Below the pieces are notes generated by a model that made no database searches, had not been told where the DNA came from, and was given only the letters and a program-made list of their open reading frames with translations. The translations under genes and the position numbers were made by a program. A DNA stretch of 31,683 nt from an uncultured SAR324 cluster bacterium (GTDB taxonomy: Bacteria; SAR324; NAC60-12): positions 1 to 31,683 of the forward strand of contig CABXOR010000018.1 in the NCBI GenBank assembly GCA_902513935.1, read 5' to 3'. Shown here one piece after another: positions 1 through 8,807 of this stretch; the first letter of the stretch is position 1, and each line of letters opens with the position of its first letter.

Positions 1-2
1 CC

Positions 3-1181
3 GGGCAAATTGTTCAGGCACGCACACAAATACATCCAGCGTTTTATTTTGGTAAGGGTAAGCTCACTGAAATTAAATCCAGAATAGACATTGATGAGGT
101 GGATGCAGTACTTGTTGACAATCCACTTAGTCCTAAACAAACGCAAAATTTAGAAAAATTATTGGACTGCGAAGTGCTGGATCGTACCCAGGTAATTTTA
201 GATATTTTTGCAAAAAATGCCCGTACCAGTGAGGCAAAGCTGCAAATAGGCTTGGCTCAGTCTGAATACTTATTACCACGTTTAGTGGGTTTGTGGAAAC
301 ACCTTGACCGGGAACGTGGAGGAATTGGCGCATCAAGAGGGACAGGTGAAAAGCAGATTGAAAAAGACAGACAATTCTTGCGTCAGCGAATTACTCGTTA
401 CAAAAGTCAGTTAATACGTGTAGAAAAGGAACGCAACACTCAGAAGCAAAGGCGCTCCAATTGTTTGCAGGTGAGTTTGATCGGCTACACCAATGCCGGA
501 AAATCCACTATAATGAATGCGCTCACCAATTCCGGTTTGTTAGTTGAAGACCGTTTTTTTGCCACACTCGATTCGACAACGCGTCTTTTAGAAGAGGATT
601 CTCGACCCAAAGTTTTGCTTTCGGATACCGTTGGTTTCATTAGTAATCTTCCACATGAAGTAATAGCAGCTTTTCGTTCTACATTAGCCACCGTGAGAGA
701 GGCAGATCTGCTGCTGCAGGTTATTGATGCCGACGATAACATCGAAGAACATTTGCAAACAACCTCTGAGGTTTTGGAAGATTTGGACGCAACCTGTATT
801 CCAATTATTAAAGTATTTAACAAAATTGACAGGATCTCCCCTACACGTTTACTGATCTTGGAGAAATCTTTTCCGGAAGCAGTATTTGGTTCCTGCGAAA
901 ATGGAAGGGGAAACGGAATGGGAAACGGAATGGGGAAAAATTCAACTTTTGTTGAAAAATTAAGAAAACAGATACTGCTTTTTTTTAATGAACGAATGAA
1001 AACAATGACAATTCGTCTTGATTATCTCCACTCACAGAAGTTAGCTAATATTTACGAATTGAGCAGGGTAGACAACATTGATTACCAAGAGGAGGGCATT
1101 TTAATGACGCTAACAGCAATTCCCGGTAATTTGGAGCGTTTACGACATCACTTAGGAAGTGACTACACAGAAATGAGATAA
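3..1181 (+). CDS. hflX: GTPase HflX, 5'-truncated by the window edge
   Basis: HflX is a ribosome-associated GTPase that splits or rescues stalled ribosomes. The reading frame is open to the left edge, and the codons before the GTG at 99 encode the conserved HflX N-domain pattern GQIVQA...YFGKGKLTEI, so that GTG is internal and the true start lies outside the window. Counting from the GTG, the G1 motif GYTNAGKST is near residue 129, G3 is DTVGF and G4 is NKID. The N-domain signature DRTQVILDIFA...LAQSEYLLPRL precedes them. About 392 residues are visible, against roughly 430 for typical HflX, so about 30–40 are missing. An unusual Gly/Asn/Met stretch (GNGMGNGMG) sits just after the G domain and comes from a 12-base tandem repeat at 909–932. 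murA follows after 158 bases. Confidence 0.95.
   Translation, partial: GQIVQARTQIHPAFYFGKGKLTEIKSRIDIDEVDAVLVDNPLSPKQTQNLEKLLDCEVLDRTQVILDIFAKNARTSEAKLQIGLAQSEYLLPRLVGLWKHLDRERGGIGASRGTGEKQIEKDRQFLRQRITRYKSQLIRVEKERNTQKQRRSNCLQVSLIGYTNAGKSTIMNALTNSGLLVEDRFFATLDSTTRLLEEDSRPKVLLSDTVGFISNLPHEVIAAFRSTLATVREADLLLQVIDADDNIEEHLQTTSEVLEDLDATCIPIIKVFNKIDRISPTRLLILEKSFPEAVFGSCENGRGNGMGNGMGKNSTFVEKLRKQILLFFNERMKTMTIRLDYLHSQKLANIYELSRVDNIDYQEEGILMTLTAIPGNLERLRHHLGSDYTEMR
909..932 (+). repeat. 12-base in-frame tandem duplication inside hflX
   Basis: The unit GGAAACGGAATG occurs twice back to back and encodes Gly-Asn-Gly-Met twice in the loop between the G domain and the C-terminal region of HflX. The length is a multiple of three, so the frame is kept. 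It looks like a recent slippage expansion in a tolerant linker. Confidence 0.8.
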
Positions 1182-1339
1182 ACTGCTCGAGGTTTGGATT
1201 TTTAACAAAGGAGTTTTAACATATAAAGGTTTTTACCTTATTCTGCGTATCTTACGTGGACTGTTAATAGCTGATTTTCTGGACGTTCAATCAAAACATT
1301 AAAAGACTTTAAAAACCATTAATATTTAAATAAATTTAA

Positions 1340-2626
1340 ATGGAAAAATTTGTAGTACATGGTGGGATTCCTCTCTCTGGAAGCATCACTCCTTCAGGCA
1401 ACAAAAACGAGGCACTGCCTGTTCTTGCTGCAACTTTACTGGCACAAGAACCTGTTATTTTACATAACGTTCCAGACATTCTTGACATCACTATTATGCG
1501 TGAACTGTTGGGAAGTCTAGGTGTAGAAGTAAAGAAAATTGATAAACATTCATTTAGTTTTGATTCCGGTAATCTTAAATCTGCAAATCCTGATTCAACT
1601 AAGGCCTCTAGGATTCGTGGATCGTTCCTCCTTGCAGGGCCCCTTCTTGCCCGCAAAAAATCAATTGTTTTGCCTGCTCCAGGGGGAGACAGAATTGGTT
1701 TACGACCTGTGCAAACCCATCTTTCGGCACTGGAAAAACTTGGTGCCAGAATTCATCTAAATGATAATGGGTTTTATCAGATGCAGACCTCTGGTTTAAA
1801 AGGGACACAAATTTATCTTGATGAGGCCAGCGTCACGGCTACAGAAAATGCGATCATGGCTGCAGTTACAGCACAGGGAATAACAAATATTTACAATACG
1901 GCTTGTGAACCTCATGTTCAGGGACTGTGTCATTTCCTGAAGTTGCTGGGAGCAAATATTGAAGGTATAGGAAGCAATTTACTGGTTATTGAAGGCGTGT
2001 CCGGATTGAGTGGAGGAGAGTATACGATTCAGCCGGATCACACTGAAGTTGGTTCTTTCATTGGATTAGCCGCTGTTACTGGAAGTGAATTACGCATCAG
2101 GAATGCCGGAGTGCAATATTTACGTATGACTCAACTAATGTTTGAAAAACTGGGAGTAGAAATTCAGGTTGAGGGCAACGATTTGCTAATACCAAAAAAA
2201 CAAAAACTCATCATCAGGAAGAATCCAAGTGGAGGTATCCCAAAAATTGATGATGCACCATGGCCTGGGTTTCCAGCAGATTTAACCAGTATTATGACAG
2301 TAGTTGCCACACAATGTTCCGGTGCGGTTTTGATTTTTGAAAAAATGTTTGAAAGCCGTTTGTTTTGGGTAGACAAGCTGATAGAAATGGGAGCACAAAT
2401 TATTCTGTGTGATCCCCATCGAGCAGTTATTTCAGGACCTACGCCACTCAAAGGGGCAAGGGTTTCTTCTCCGGATATTCGGGCAGGAATGGCTTTATTG
2501 ATTGCAGCACTCGGTGCAAAAGGCATAACGGAAATTCATAATATTGACCAGATTGACCGAGGATATGAAACAATTGACAAACGGCTTAATGCTCTGGGCG
2601 CCAAAATTTTGAGAGTAAGCGAGTAG
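1340..2626 (+). CDS. murA: UDP-N-acetylglucosamine 1-carboxyvinyltransferase (MurA), Asp variant
   Basis: This is the first committed enzyme of peptidoglycan synthesis, transferring enolpyruvate from PEP to UDP-GlcNAc in the cytoplasm. The 428-residue length is typical. Visible family features are the N-terminal [12 protein letters not shown] with Lys22, the loop [15 protein letters not shown], and PWPGFPADL with the conserved Asp. The loop residue that is the PEP-binding Cys in most bacteria (Cys115 in E. coli) is Asp117 here. The same substitution is known in Mycobacterium, Chlamydia and Borrelia, where it is compatible with activity and gives intrinsic fosfomycin insensitivity. That the same holds here is inference. 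A helicase gene starts 7 bases downstream, so the two are probably co-transcribed. No clear Shine-Dalgarno precedes the ATG. Confidence 0.95.
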   Translation: MEKFVVHGGIPLSGSITPSGNKNEALPVLAATLLAQEPVILHNVPDILDITIMRELLGSLGVEVKKIDKHSFSFDSGNLKSANPDSTKASRIRGSFLLAGPLLARKKSIVLPAPGGDRIGLRPVQTHLSALEKLGARIHLNDNGFYQMQTSGLKGTQIYLDEASVTATENAIMAAVTAQGITNIYNTACEPHVQGLCHFLKLLGANIEGIGSNLLVIEGVSGLSGGEYTIQPDHTEVGSFIGLAAVTGSELRIRNAGVQYLRMTQLMFEKLGVEIQVEGNDLLIPKKQKLIIRKNPSGGIPKIDDAPWPGFPADLTSIMTVVATQCSGAVLIFEKMFESRLFWVDKLIEMGAQIILCDPHRAVISGPTPLKGARVSSPDIRAGMALLIAALGAKGITEIHNIDQIDRGYETIDKRLNALGAKILRVSE

Positions 2627-2633
2627 TGGAAAA

Positions 2634-5081
2634 ATGGGAAAAAATAAGAATTTATCTTCGGAGCAAGCAAAGGTTTTAGAGGAAGAACAACAACTTCTGC
2701 TCCTTGTAAAACAAGGGCTGCTTATGCTTGCTGCTGAAGATAAAGAAAGGAATATAAGTAACCTGCATTTGGATAATATCATTGAGTTGCGAGATTCCCT
2801 TGCAGATACTTTGCCTGAAGATGTGCCTGCGGTTATGGCGCAAATGGAGAGAATGGTATTACTTTACAGTCAACAGGATTCACACAATTCTACTTTTGGT
2901 TTTAACCATGATGTTCCATATTTTGCACATATCCGTTTGCGTGAAAAAAAACGTGAACGTGATTTGCTGATAGGAAATCAGAATTGCTTTTCCACACACT
3001 TACCCTGTCCAATTGTTGATTGGAAAAACGCTCCAGTTAGTCAAATTTTTTACCGCTATCATGAAGGCGATGAATACGTTGAAGATATTGGAGAAAGCGA
3101 ATTGGAAGGTGAGTTGATAACGAGAAGAATGCTGCTGATTGAAAACGGCATTCTTATGCGAATAAACTGGCCTGGAGGTGTACTTGAAGACTTATCTACA
3201 GAGCCAGATAAACATAATAAATGGCACCTGGTCAGTAATAAAGCACCTCGGCTTGAAAGCGGCCAGGACAAAACGCTGGATGAACTACAACCACCTGAAA
3301 AATATACAAGCAGCAATGGAAAAACAACAGACCTCAATTTTTCCGGATATAGGGTGGACAAGCATCTGCGGCAAATTACTGCGCTAGTGGATCAGGAGCA
3401 ATTCGAAGTAATAACACATTCTGAATACGGGATTGTTCTGATACAGGGAGGTGCCGGTTCTGGAAAAACCACCGTTGCCCTTCACAGATTGGCATATTTG
3501 ATGTCAAAAAAGCCTCAATACTTTAAACCAAAAACTGTCCTGCCGATTGTTTTCGGACCGGCTTTGGCAAACTATATGTCCAGGGTCTTGCCTGCATTGG
3601 GCGTTCATGGAACAAGACCACGTACTTATCATAAATGGTCGTCCGGACTGCGCTTCCGCATGTTGCCCGAATTACCGGTTCATTATGCTGAGAACACTCC
3701 AATGGATGTGATCGAACTTAAGCGTCATCCGTTGTGGTTGAAATACTACCGTGAAGAAATACAAAACCGGACAACAAAGTTCCGCGAACTGTTTGAGGAT
3801 AAACTAACCAAAGTCGAGGGATTGGAAATTTTGCTCAAGGCTTGGGATGCAATGTCTGATACAGCTCTGATTCCACGCCTCCAGAATTTGGTAGGTTGGT
3901 CAAAAGGTGAAGAAACAATTCAAGGTGTTCCACAGTTTCCCAATGCCAGAATGGAAAAACAACTCCATAATGTATTAGAACAAGCATTCCCTGAGCTGAT
4001 GGATTCCCCACATTTACTAACTACTCAAATTTGGAATGATTGTCTAGTCAACCAGGAATTGTTATTTGAGACAGTTGAGAGGCTTGCGCCTGGTGAATTT
4101 AATGAATCTCAACTCACCGGAGTTTGGTCTTGGGCAGTCAGACAATATCAAAAGCGTCAGGAATCAAAAGAAATTATAGAGTCAGATCTGGTTTCGTTGA
4201 CCGAACAAACGGAAGACTTCTTTAACGAAGATTTGAATTTCACAGATGAGAAATCCTCGCTTGATGAAGAAGATGATACACTCTTGCTTTTACTATATCA
4301 ACTGCTGTTGGGACCTTTGAATAGTAAAAACGGCAAGCCTCTCCAATATTCGCATTTGATGCTCGATGAGGCTCAGGATTTTGGTTCACTTGAGTTTCAG
4401 CTGTTAGTCAGTTTAACTCCGGAAGATCTTCCCAGTGTTACATTGGCAGGAGATTTGGATCAGCGCATTATGGTTGGACGTAAACATGAAACCTGGGAAG
4501 AGTCACTGGGCCATTTGACATTACCCGATGGTTCAAAACCAGATGTGACTGCCCTGGCTCCTTTAAAAATTGGTTACCGTTCTACTCATGAAATAATGAC
4601 AGTTGCAAAAAAAGTTATTGCCGAACATAGCGTAAATACAGTTTGGCACTCAACACGACATGGTGCTCCGGTTGATGTTTTCCGTTTCAAGGAACGTGGT
4701 TCAATGGTGGCATTCCTTGCAGATACATTGAAAGACCTGTCTATTCGCGAACCACTGGCCAGTGTAGCCGTATTGACACGAACTCAGGAATCTGCAGAGA
4801 AGCTGTTTGAAGGTTTGCAGCGCACAGATCTTTCTCAATTGCGTTTAATTAGAGATCAAGAGTTTACATTCACACCTGGTATTGAAGTTACAGATATCAC
4901 CCAGACAAAAGGCCTGGAATTCGACTCAGTTATTATCGCAGATGCAGATGCTTCAACATATGGACCTGACATACAATCTCGACAATTGTTGTATGTGGGA
5001 GTTACACGCGCGGCACATCAACTTTGGATTCTTCACTGTGGGAATCCATCGACGTTGATTACCGGGATCTTGGATAAGTAG
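2634..5081 (+). CDS. HelD-like UvrD/Rep-family (SF1) helicase/ATPase
   Basis: A superfamily 1 ATPase of 815 residues. The N-terminal about 240 residues carry a coiled-coil-prone start and the pattern IVDWKNAPVSQIFY, which matches the (V/I)DWRAP..FY signature of HelD proteins rather than classical UvrD. Walker A GGAGSGKTT is at 272–280. The Walker B-type LMLDEAQDFG, the motif AGDLDQRI, IGYRSTHEI and the C-terminal TQTKGLEFDSVIIADAD plus YVGVTRA complete the helicase core. HelD in Gram-positives removes stalled RNA polymerase from DNA, and E. coli HelD is helicase IV. Which role applies here cannot be decided from sequence. It lies 7 bases after murA, a pairing that may be only transcriptional. 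The region between Walker A and B is long and acidic. Confidence 0.85.
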   Translation: MGKNKNLSSEQAKVLEEEQQLLLLVKQGLLMLAAEDKERNISNLHLDNIIELRDSLADTLPEDVPAVMAQMERMVLLYSQQDSHNSTFGFNHDVPYFAHIRLREKKRERDLLIGNQNCFSTHLPCPIVDWKNAPVSQIFYRYHEGDEYVEDIGESELEGELITRRMLLIENGILMRINWPGGVLEDLSTEPDKHNKWHLVSNKAPRLESGQDKTLDELQPPEKYTSSNGKTTDLNFSGYRVDKHLRQITALVDQEQFEVITHSEYGIVLIQGGAGSGKTTVALHRLAYLMSKKPQYFKPKTVLPIVFGPALANYMSRVLPALGVHGTRPRTYHKWSSGLRFRMLPELPVHYAENTPMDVIELKRHPLWLKYYREEIQNRTTKFRELFEDKLTKVEGLEILLKAWDAMSDTALIPRLQNLVGWSKGEETIQGVPQFPNARMEKQLHNVLEQAFPELMDSPHLLTTQIWNDCLVNQELLFETVERLAPGEFNESQLTGVWSWAVRQYQKRQESKEIIESDLVSLTEQTEDFFNEDLNFTDEKSSLDEEDDTLLLLLYQLLLGPLNSKNGKPLQYSHLMLDEAQDFGSLEFQLLVSLTPEDLPSVTLAGDLDQRIMVGRKHETWEESLGHLTLPDGSKPDVTALAPLKIGYRSTHEIMTVAKKVIAEHSVNTVWHSTRHGAPVDVFRFKERGSMVAFLADTLKDLSIREPLASVAVLTRTQESAEKLFEGLQRTDLSQLRLIRDQEFTFTPGIEVTDITQTKGLEFDSVIIADADASTYGPDIQSRQLLYVGVTRAAHQLWILHCGNPSTLITGILDK

Positions 5082-5183
5082 AATCCGGATTATAATCAAT
5101 TTATGGTTCGACGAATACTTTTTGATCTCCTGGATTCACACTAATCTATACTGACTCACTTAACCAAAATTATTAATGCTCTA

Positions 5184-6449
5184 ATGCAGCCAGTTATTAA
5201 CAATCAAATCGGCAGTTTAAAAGAATCTGCCACTTTATTCATTAACCAGCTTGCCTTAAAGCTACGCAGTGAAGGGCAAAACATTTGTCACTTGGGTTTT
5301 GGCGAATCACCATTTCCTGTACCAGAACCAATGCGAATTGCTTTACAGGAAAACGCTTACCGCAAACAATATATTTCCGGATATGGATTGCCGGAATTAA
5401 GGAAGGCAGTTGCAGGATTTTTTAAAAGTGAATTTGGCTATAACTACTCATTTGAAAAAATATTTATTGGCCCTGGAAGTAAGGAACTGATATTCCAACT
5501 AGTTTATTTATTGGATGGTCCCCTCATGGTTCCCGCTCCGAGTTGGGTCAGTTATGGGCCGCAGGCAAAAATCCGCTCAAAAACATTCATTCCAATTTCA
5601 ACTGACCGGAAAAACGGATATCGGTTACAAGCAGAAGAATTGGAAAAAACATGTTCCGGTCTGAGTTCTTCGCAAAAGTTATTAATACTTAATAATCCTA
5701 GCAATCCAACAGGAAGTGTACATACTCCGGAGGAATTAAAGGATTTGGCTGAAGTATGCCGGAAGCATGGAATAATTGTAATTTCAGATGAAATTTATGC
5801 GCTGATAAATTTTGGTGAACAACCCTTTGAGGGAATTGCAAAATATTATGCTGAAGGGACAATTACAACAAGCGGTATTTCAAAAGCCTTTTCTGCCGGA
5901 GGTTGGCGTCTTGGTTTTGCGATGATTCCTGAAGAATTAGATAAAATAGTACCACCATTATCTGCATTTGTGAGTGAAACTTTCAGTTGCGTTAGTGCTC
6001 CAGTACAGTACGGAGCACTTTCGGGATTTGAAAATTATGATTCGGTGAGAAAACATGTTGAACGCTGCGGTGAAATTCATTGTGCAGCAGGTCATTTTTT
6101 ACATCAGCGATTCACGGGAATTGGCTTGAATTGTCCAAAACCTCAAGGAGCTTTTTATCTCTTTCCTGACTTTGAAAATTTTAAAGAAAAACTTAGTTCC
6201 CGCGGAATCACTACGAGTGAAAAATTGAGTAGACGTATATTGGAAGAGACAGGTGTTGCATTGCTTCCGGGATCAGTTTTTTATATGCCGAACGACTTTT
6301 TAGTAGTCCGTGTAGCAAGTGTAGATTATGATGGAGTACAGTTGCTTAATAATTTCGCAAAGGAAAATCAGATCACTTCGGAAATGTTTCCAAACCTGTT
6401 TCCAAAATTAGCGGATGCAACTGAGCGTATTGAAAAGTGGCTTAGTTGA
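5184..6449 (+). CDS. PLP-dependent class I/II aminotransferase
   Basis: A fold-type I aminotransferase of 421 residues, closest in pattern to the aspartate aminotransferase-like group. Diagnostic elements are GYGLPELRKAVA near 66, NPSNPTG at 171–177, SDEIY at 201–205, the PLP Schiff-base lysine K234 in SGISKAFSAGGWRLG and the arginine R242 just after it. A C-terminal Arg in FLVVRVASVDYD is the expected alpha-carboxylate contact. The amino donor is not predictable. It stands alone, 102 bases after the helicase and 240 bases before the bactofilin. No strong Shine-Dalgarno is seen; the N-terminus chosen (MQPVINNQIGSLKESATL) aligns with the usual start of the family. Confidence 0.9.
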   Translation: MQPVINNQIGSLKESATLFINQLALKLRSEGQNICHLGFGESPFPVPEPMRIALQENAYRKQYISGYGLPELRKAVAGFFKSEFGYNYSFEKIFIGPGSKELIFQLVYLLDGPLMVPAPSWVSYGPQAKIRSKTFIPISTDRKNGYRLQAEELEKTCSGLSSSQKLLILNNPSNPTGSVHTPEELKDLAEVCRKHGIIVISDEIYALINFGEQPFEGIAKYYAEGTITTSGISKAFSAGGWRLGFAMIPEELDKIVPPLSAFVSETFSCVSAPVQYGALSGFENYDSVRKHVERCGEIHCAAGHFLHQRFTGIGLNCPKPQGAFYLFPDFENFKEKLSSRGITTSEKLSRRILEETGVALLPGSVFYMPNDFLVVRVASVDYDGVQLLNNFAKENQITSEMFPNLFPKLADATERIEKWLS

Positions 6450-6556
6450 ACATTTTCCAGCAAAATATGTTAAATTTAATTCATAGAATGTTTACATTGA
6501 TCTTAAATCAGCAAGGGCTGTTAAATTCTGTTTTCAGGCTCACCCGAAATGCTTTA

Positions 6557-6572
6557 CTGTATAATAATACAG
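6557..6572 (+). promoter_or_regulatory. Candidate -10 element in a small inverted repeat upstream of bactofilin
   Basis: A perfect TATAAT (6560–6565) lies inside the inverted repeat CTGTAT-AATA-ATACAG, about 125 bases before the bactofilin start. No good -35 hexamer is found at the usual distance, so the promoter call is weak. The symmetry could be an operator or chance. Confidence 0.25.
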
Positions 6573-6689
6573 ACACCACTCATGCAGATATAAAGATTGG
6601 GAAGTAAACCGGTTTAAGAAAGATTACAACCGTCACATTGCAATCACGCAAAGACGCAAGTAATAAGATATTGAAAAAAAGGTTTAAGA

Positions 6690-7025
6690 ATGAAGTCAAT
6701 TAAAGGCTATTTGGGGTCTGATGTACGAATGGATGGAAGTCTCGAAACCAATGATAGTATTCGAATTGATGCAACCTTTGTCGGAAATGTTTCAAGCAGT
6801 CATTCTGTCGTAGTTGGAAGACTAGGAAGAGTGATGGGAGAAATAAAAGCACCTGTGATCGAGGTCGATGGTTGGGTTGAGGGTAATATAAAAGCTGGTA
6901 AGCTGGTAGAAGTTTTAGGTAATGCACGTATTAAAGGAAATATTTATAGTCCAGTCGGTGGTTTGAAAATGCAGTTAGGCGGAGAATTCAAGGGCAAATT
7001 TATCATGCATTTTACTAAAAAGTAA
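6690..7025 (+). CDS. Bactofilin (polymer-forming cytoskeletal protein)
   Basis: A bactofilin of 111 residues (DUF583/CcmA family), a right-handed beta-helix protein that polymerises without nucleotide and organises cell shape or envelope machinery at the membrane. The sequence is a series of short beta turns spaced by glycine: GYLGSDVRMDGSL, then IDATFVGNVSS, VGRLGRVMGEI, VDGWVEGNIKAG and LGNARIKGNIYS. The core covers nearly the whole protein, with very short tails. It is monocistronic and convergent with a - strand gene 33 bases away. Bactofilins often sit near peptidoglycan hydrolases, but none is adjacent here. Confidence 0.9.
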   Translation: MKSIKGYLGSDVRMDGSLETNDSIRIDATFVGNVSSSHSVVVGRLGRVMGEIKAPVIEVDGWVEGNIKAGKLVEVLGNARIKGNIYSPVGGLKMQLGGEFKGKFIMHFTKK

Positions 7026-7034
7026 AGGTGCTAA

Positions 7035-7069
7035 AAAAGGCAGTTGCAATATTTTACTTTAAGCAACTG
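7035..7069 (-). terminator. Rho-independent terminator for the - strand gene
   Basis: Read on the - strand, a perfect 7-bp stem (CAGTTGC / GCAACTG, arms at 7063–7069 and 7041–7047) with a 15-base loop is followed by CC and a run of six T. The stop codon of the 7059–7703 gene lies in the loop/arm. In the + direction there is no U-run, so it probably acts only on the - strand transcript. Confidence 0.55.
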
Positions 7070-7703
7070 GATTCGGTCCAGGTGAATTCGGTGCAGATAT
7101 ATTTTTCCTTGAACTTGTCTTTTGAACTACTTCAGGGACCGTAGTAAGCACTGGCTTCCCTTTTTTGGGAGAACCTTCTAAAAGCTTTGAAGTAGGTAAT
7201 TTAGCAGGTGTCGGTGTCTGAGCAGACTGTGCTGTGTAGGTTTTTGGTGTAGGACTGCTTTCGGTTCTCATAAAAACTGCAAATATAGGCTGCCGCAGCA
7301 ACTTCAGCAATGCTGGAGATTTGCTTTCATCCCTGAGATTGTTCGTGATCATTTCTGGAAGATTATCCAAACTTTCCAATTCAATTGTTTTCGACTCAGG
7401 AAGTCTAAGCAGCATTTGCCGGTCTGCCTCACTCATTAAATCAATTTGTTTTTTAATTGCTCCTACAAAACCTTCGATAGCTGCATCCGGAAGTTTTTTC
7501 TGGATCAGCAAGTTTTCTATTCTTGAGAGTACCTTTAAATACTGTGAAGTCTCATTACGTTCAGCACCTTTTGCTGATACTGTATTCCCGTCGGGAGTAA
7601 CTGCTTGAGCTTTAGAACCAACGGTTGTAGATCTCTCTTTACTTTGGACTTGCCGCTCCAGGCTAGTTTGTTTATCCGTTGTAGTGTTAGATGCTACTTG
7701 CAT
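7059..7703 (-). CDS. Hypothetical protein with a helical core and Ser/Thr/Pro-rich tails
   Basis: I do not recognise a family. The 214-residue product has a polar Ser/Thr/Gln-rich N-terminal 50 residues, a helical middle (about 53–140: YLKVLSRIENLLIQKKL, then PDAAIEGFVGAIKKQIDLM and ADRQMLLRLPE) with regular Leu/Ile spacing, and a Pro/Thr/Lys-rich C-terminal 60 residues ending PNSPGPNPVA. There is no signal peptide or membrane segment, so it is probably cytoplasmic. The protein-like composition, clear domain layout and terminator at its 3' end support a real gene over an antisense artefact. It is convergent with the bactofilin; a functional link (for example a bactofilin-associated protein) is only a guess. 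Confidence 0.6.
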   Translation of the reverse strand: MQVASNTTTDKQTSLERQVQSKERSTTVGSKAQAVTPDGNTVSAKGAERNETSQYLKVLSRIENLLIQKKLPDAAIEGFVGAIKKQIDLMSEADRQMLLRLPESKTIELESLDNLPEMITNNLRDESKSPALLKLLRQPIFAVFMRTESSPTPKTYTAQSAQTPTPAKLPTSKLLEGSPKKGKPVLTTVPEVVQKTSSRKNISAPNSPGPNPVA

Positions 7704-7862
7704 AGTTTAACATGTATGTTCGTGCAATTTGGTTTATTTATAATTCACTGAACTAGTTTAATGCACTTTCTAAGACTATTTTGGAATTCAATATTTAAGC
7801 CACAGAGATTATTGTGTTTTGATCTTTGCTATACGTGTGTAGCTTGATCTCGTGTGGTAGTT

Positions 7863-7972
7863 AGCTGATAATGGATATTCGATATTGTTTGAAATACATA
7901 AAATATGAAAAGATATCAGCTGATAAAGGATATTCGATATTGTTTGAAATACATAAAATATGAAAAGATATC
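7863..7972 (+). repeat. 55-base tandem duplication covering a gene's start region
   Basis: Two head-to-tail copies (7863–7917 and 7918–7972) differ at one visible position (GATAATGG versus GATAAAGG). Each copy ends with ATGAAAAGATATC, the start codon and first codons of the methyltransferase gene. The unit is 55 bases, not a multiple of three, so the upstream ATG (7905) is out of frame with the gene. Near identity implies a recent event. Confidence 0.95.
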
Positions 7973-7994
7973 AATGGAACGCACAAGATTATGA
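7905..7994 (+). other. Short upstream open frame created by the duplication
   Basis: Starting at the duplicated ATG, a 29-codon frame runs through the second repeat copy and stops at 7992–7994, overlapping the first 35 bases of the methyltransferase gene in a different frame. It has the same local sequence before its ATG as the real start, so it may be initiated as well as the real gene and could dampen or couple its translation. Expression is unproven. Confidence 0.35.
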
Positions 7995-8754
7995 GAAACA
8001 TTCTCTACCTCAGCAAAAATGGGCCAGAGAACTTTTGGACAAATTATCACTGCTTGGAACAGAGGATGTGCTTGATATAGGTTGCGGTGACGGAAAGGTA
8101 ACCACCGAAATATCCAGTTTAGTCTCGAAAGGAACAATTGTCGGTATCGATAACTCTTCTTCGATGATAGCGCTGGCATCAAAACGATATCCACCAAAGT
8201 ACTACCCAAATCTTTCATTCCAGGAGATGGATGCCGGAAACTTATTGTTTCATGATTGTTTTGATCTTATTTTTTCAAATGCTGCACTGCACTGGGTAAA
8301 AAATCAACAACCCGTCATTGAAGGAATTTTCAAAGGATTAAGGCAAAAAGGGAAGATCCTCCTGCAGTTGGGAGGCAAAGGCAACGCAGCTGAAATTGTA
8401 AGCGTAATTTCCGGAATGCAGACAGATCCTGAATGGCAGTCATACTTTGAAAAATTTGATTTCCCATACTTTTTCCCTAATACAGATGAGTATGAATCAA
8501 TTCTTCTGAAAACCGGCTTTAAAATAAACCGGTTAGAGCTTATTCCTAAAGATATGGTTCATGCAGGCAAAACAGGCTTGGAAGGATGGATTCGTACTAC
8601 ATGGTTACCATTTACTCAACAAGTACCTGAAGAAAAAAGAGATAAATTCGTCGATGCTGTTTCTTCAAAATATATTGAAAGAACACCTGTTGATTCAAAA
8701 GGCAGCCTCCATGTTCAAATGCTTAGGCTTGAAGTTGAAGCAGAAAAAATATGA
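7960..8754 (+). CDS. SAM-dependent methyltransferase, trans-aconitate methyltransferase-like
   Basis: A class I (Rossmann) methyltransferase of 264 residues. Motif I VLDIGCGDG is at 37–45, the acidic ribose-binding residue is D64 in VGIDNSSSM, and the FSNAALHWV element at 105–113 is characteristic of the trans-aconitate 2-methyltransferase (Tam) group and relatives. The usual length for Tam is about 250–260. The substrate is uncertain, as many small carboxylate or biotin-pathway methyltransferases share these motifs. The start ATG lies in the second copy of a 55-base tandem duplication, and no good Shine-Dalgarno is present. hisA starts 53 bases later, so the two may be transcribed together, although there is no metabolic link. 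Confidence 0.8.
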   Translation: MKRYQWNAQDYEKHSLPQQKWARELLDKLSLLGTEDVLDIGCGDGKVTTEISSLVSKGTIVGIDNSSSMIALASKRYPPKYYPNLSFQEMDAGNLLFHDCFDLIFSNAALHWVKNQQPVIEGIFKGLRQKGKILLQLGGKGNAAEIVSVISGMQTDPEWQSYFEKFDFPYFFPNTDEYESILLKTGFKINRLELIPKDMVHAGKTGLEGWIRTTWLPFTQQVPEEKRDKFVDAVSSKYIERTPVDSKGSLHVQMLRLEVEAEKI

Positions 8755-8807
8755 ATTATTGATTAGATAACCTGCTCACCTCAAAAACTCAAAATTCAAC
8801 ACCAAAA

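Noticed and set aside
6640..6665. ACGCAAAGACGCAAG as a repeat element
   Set aside because: Only one and a half copies are present, with no further copies seen in the window.
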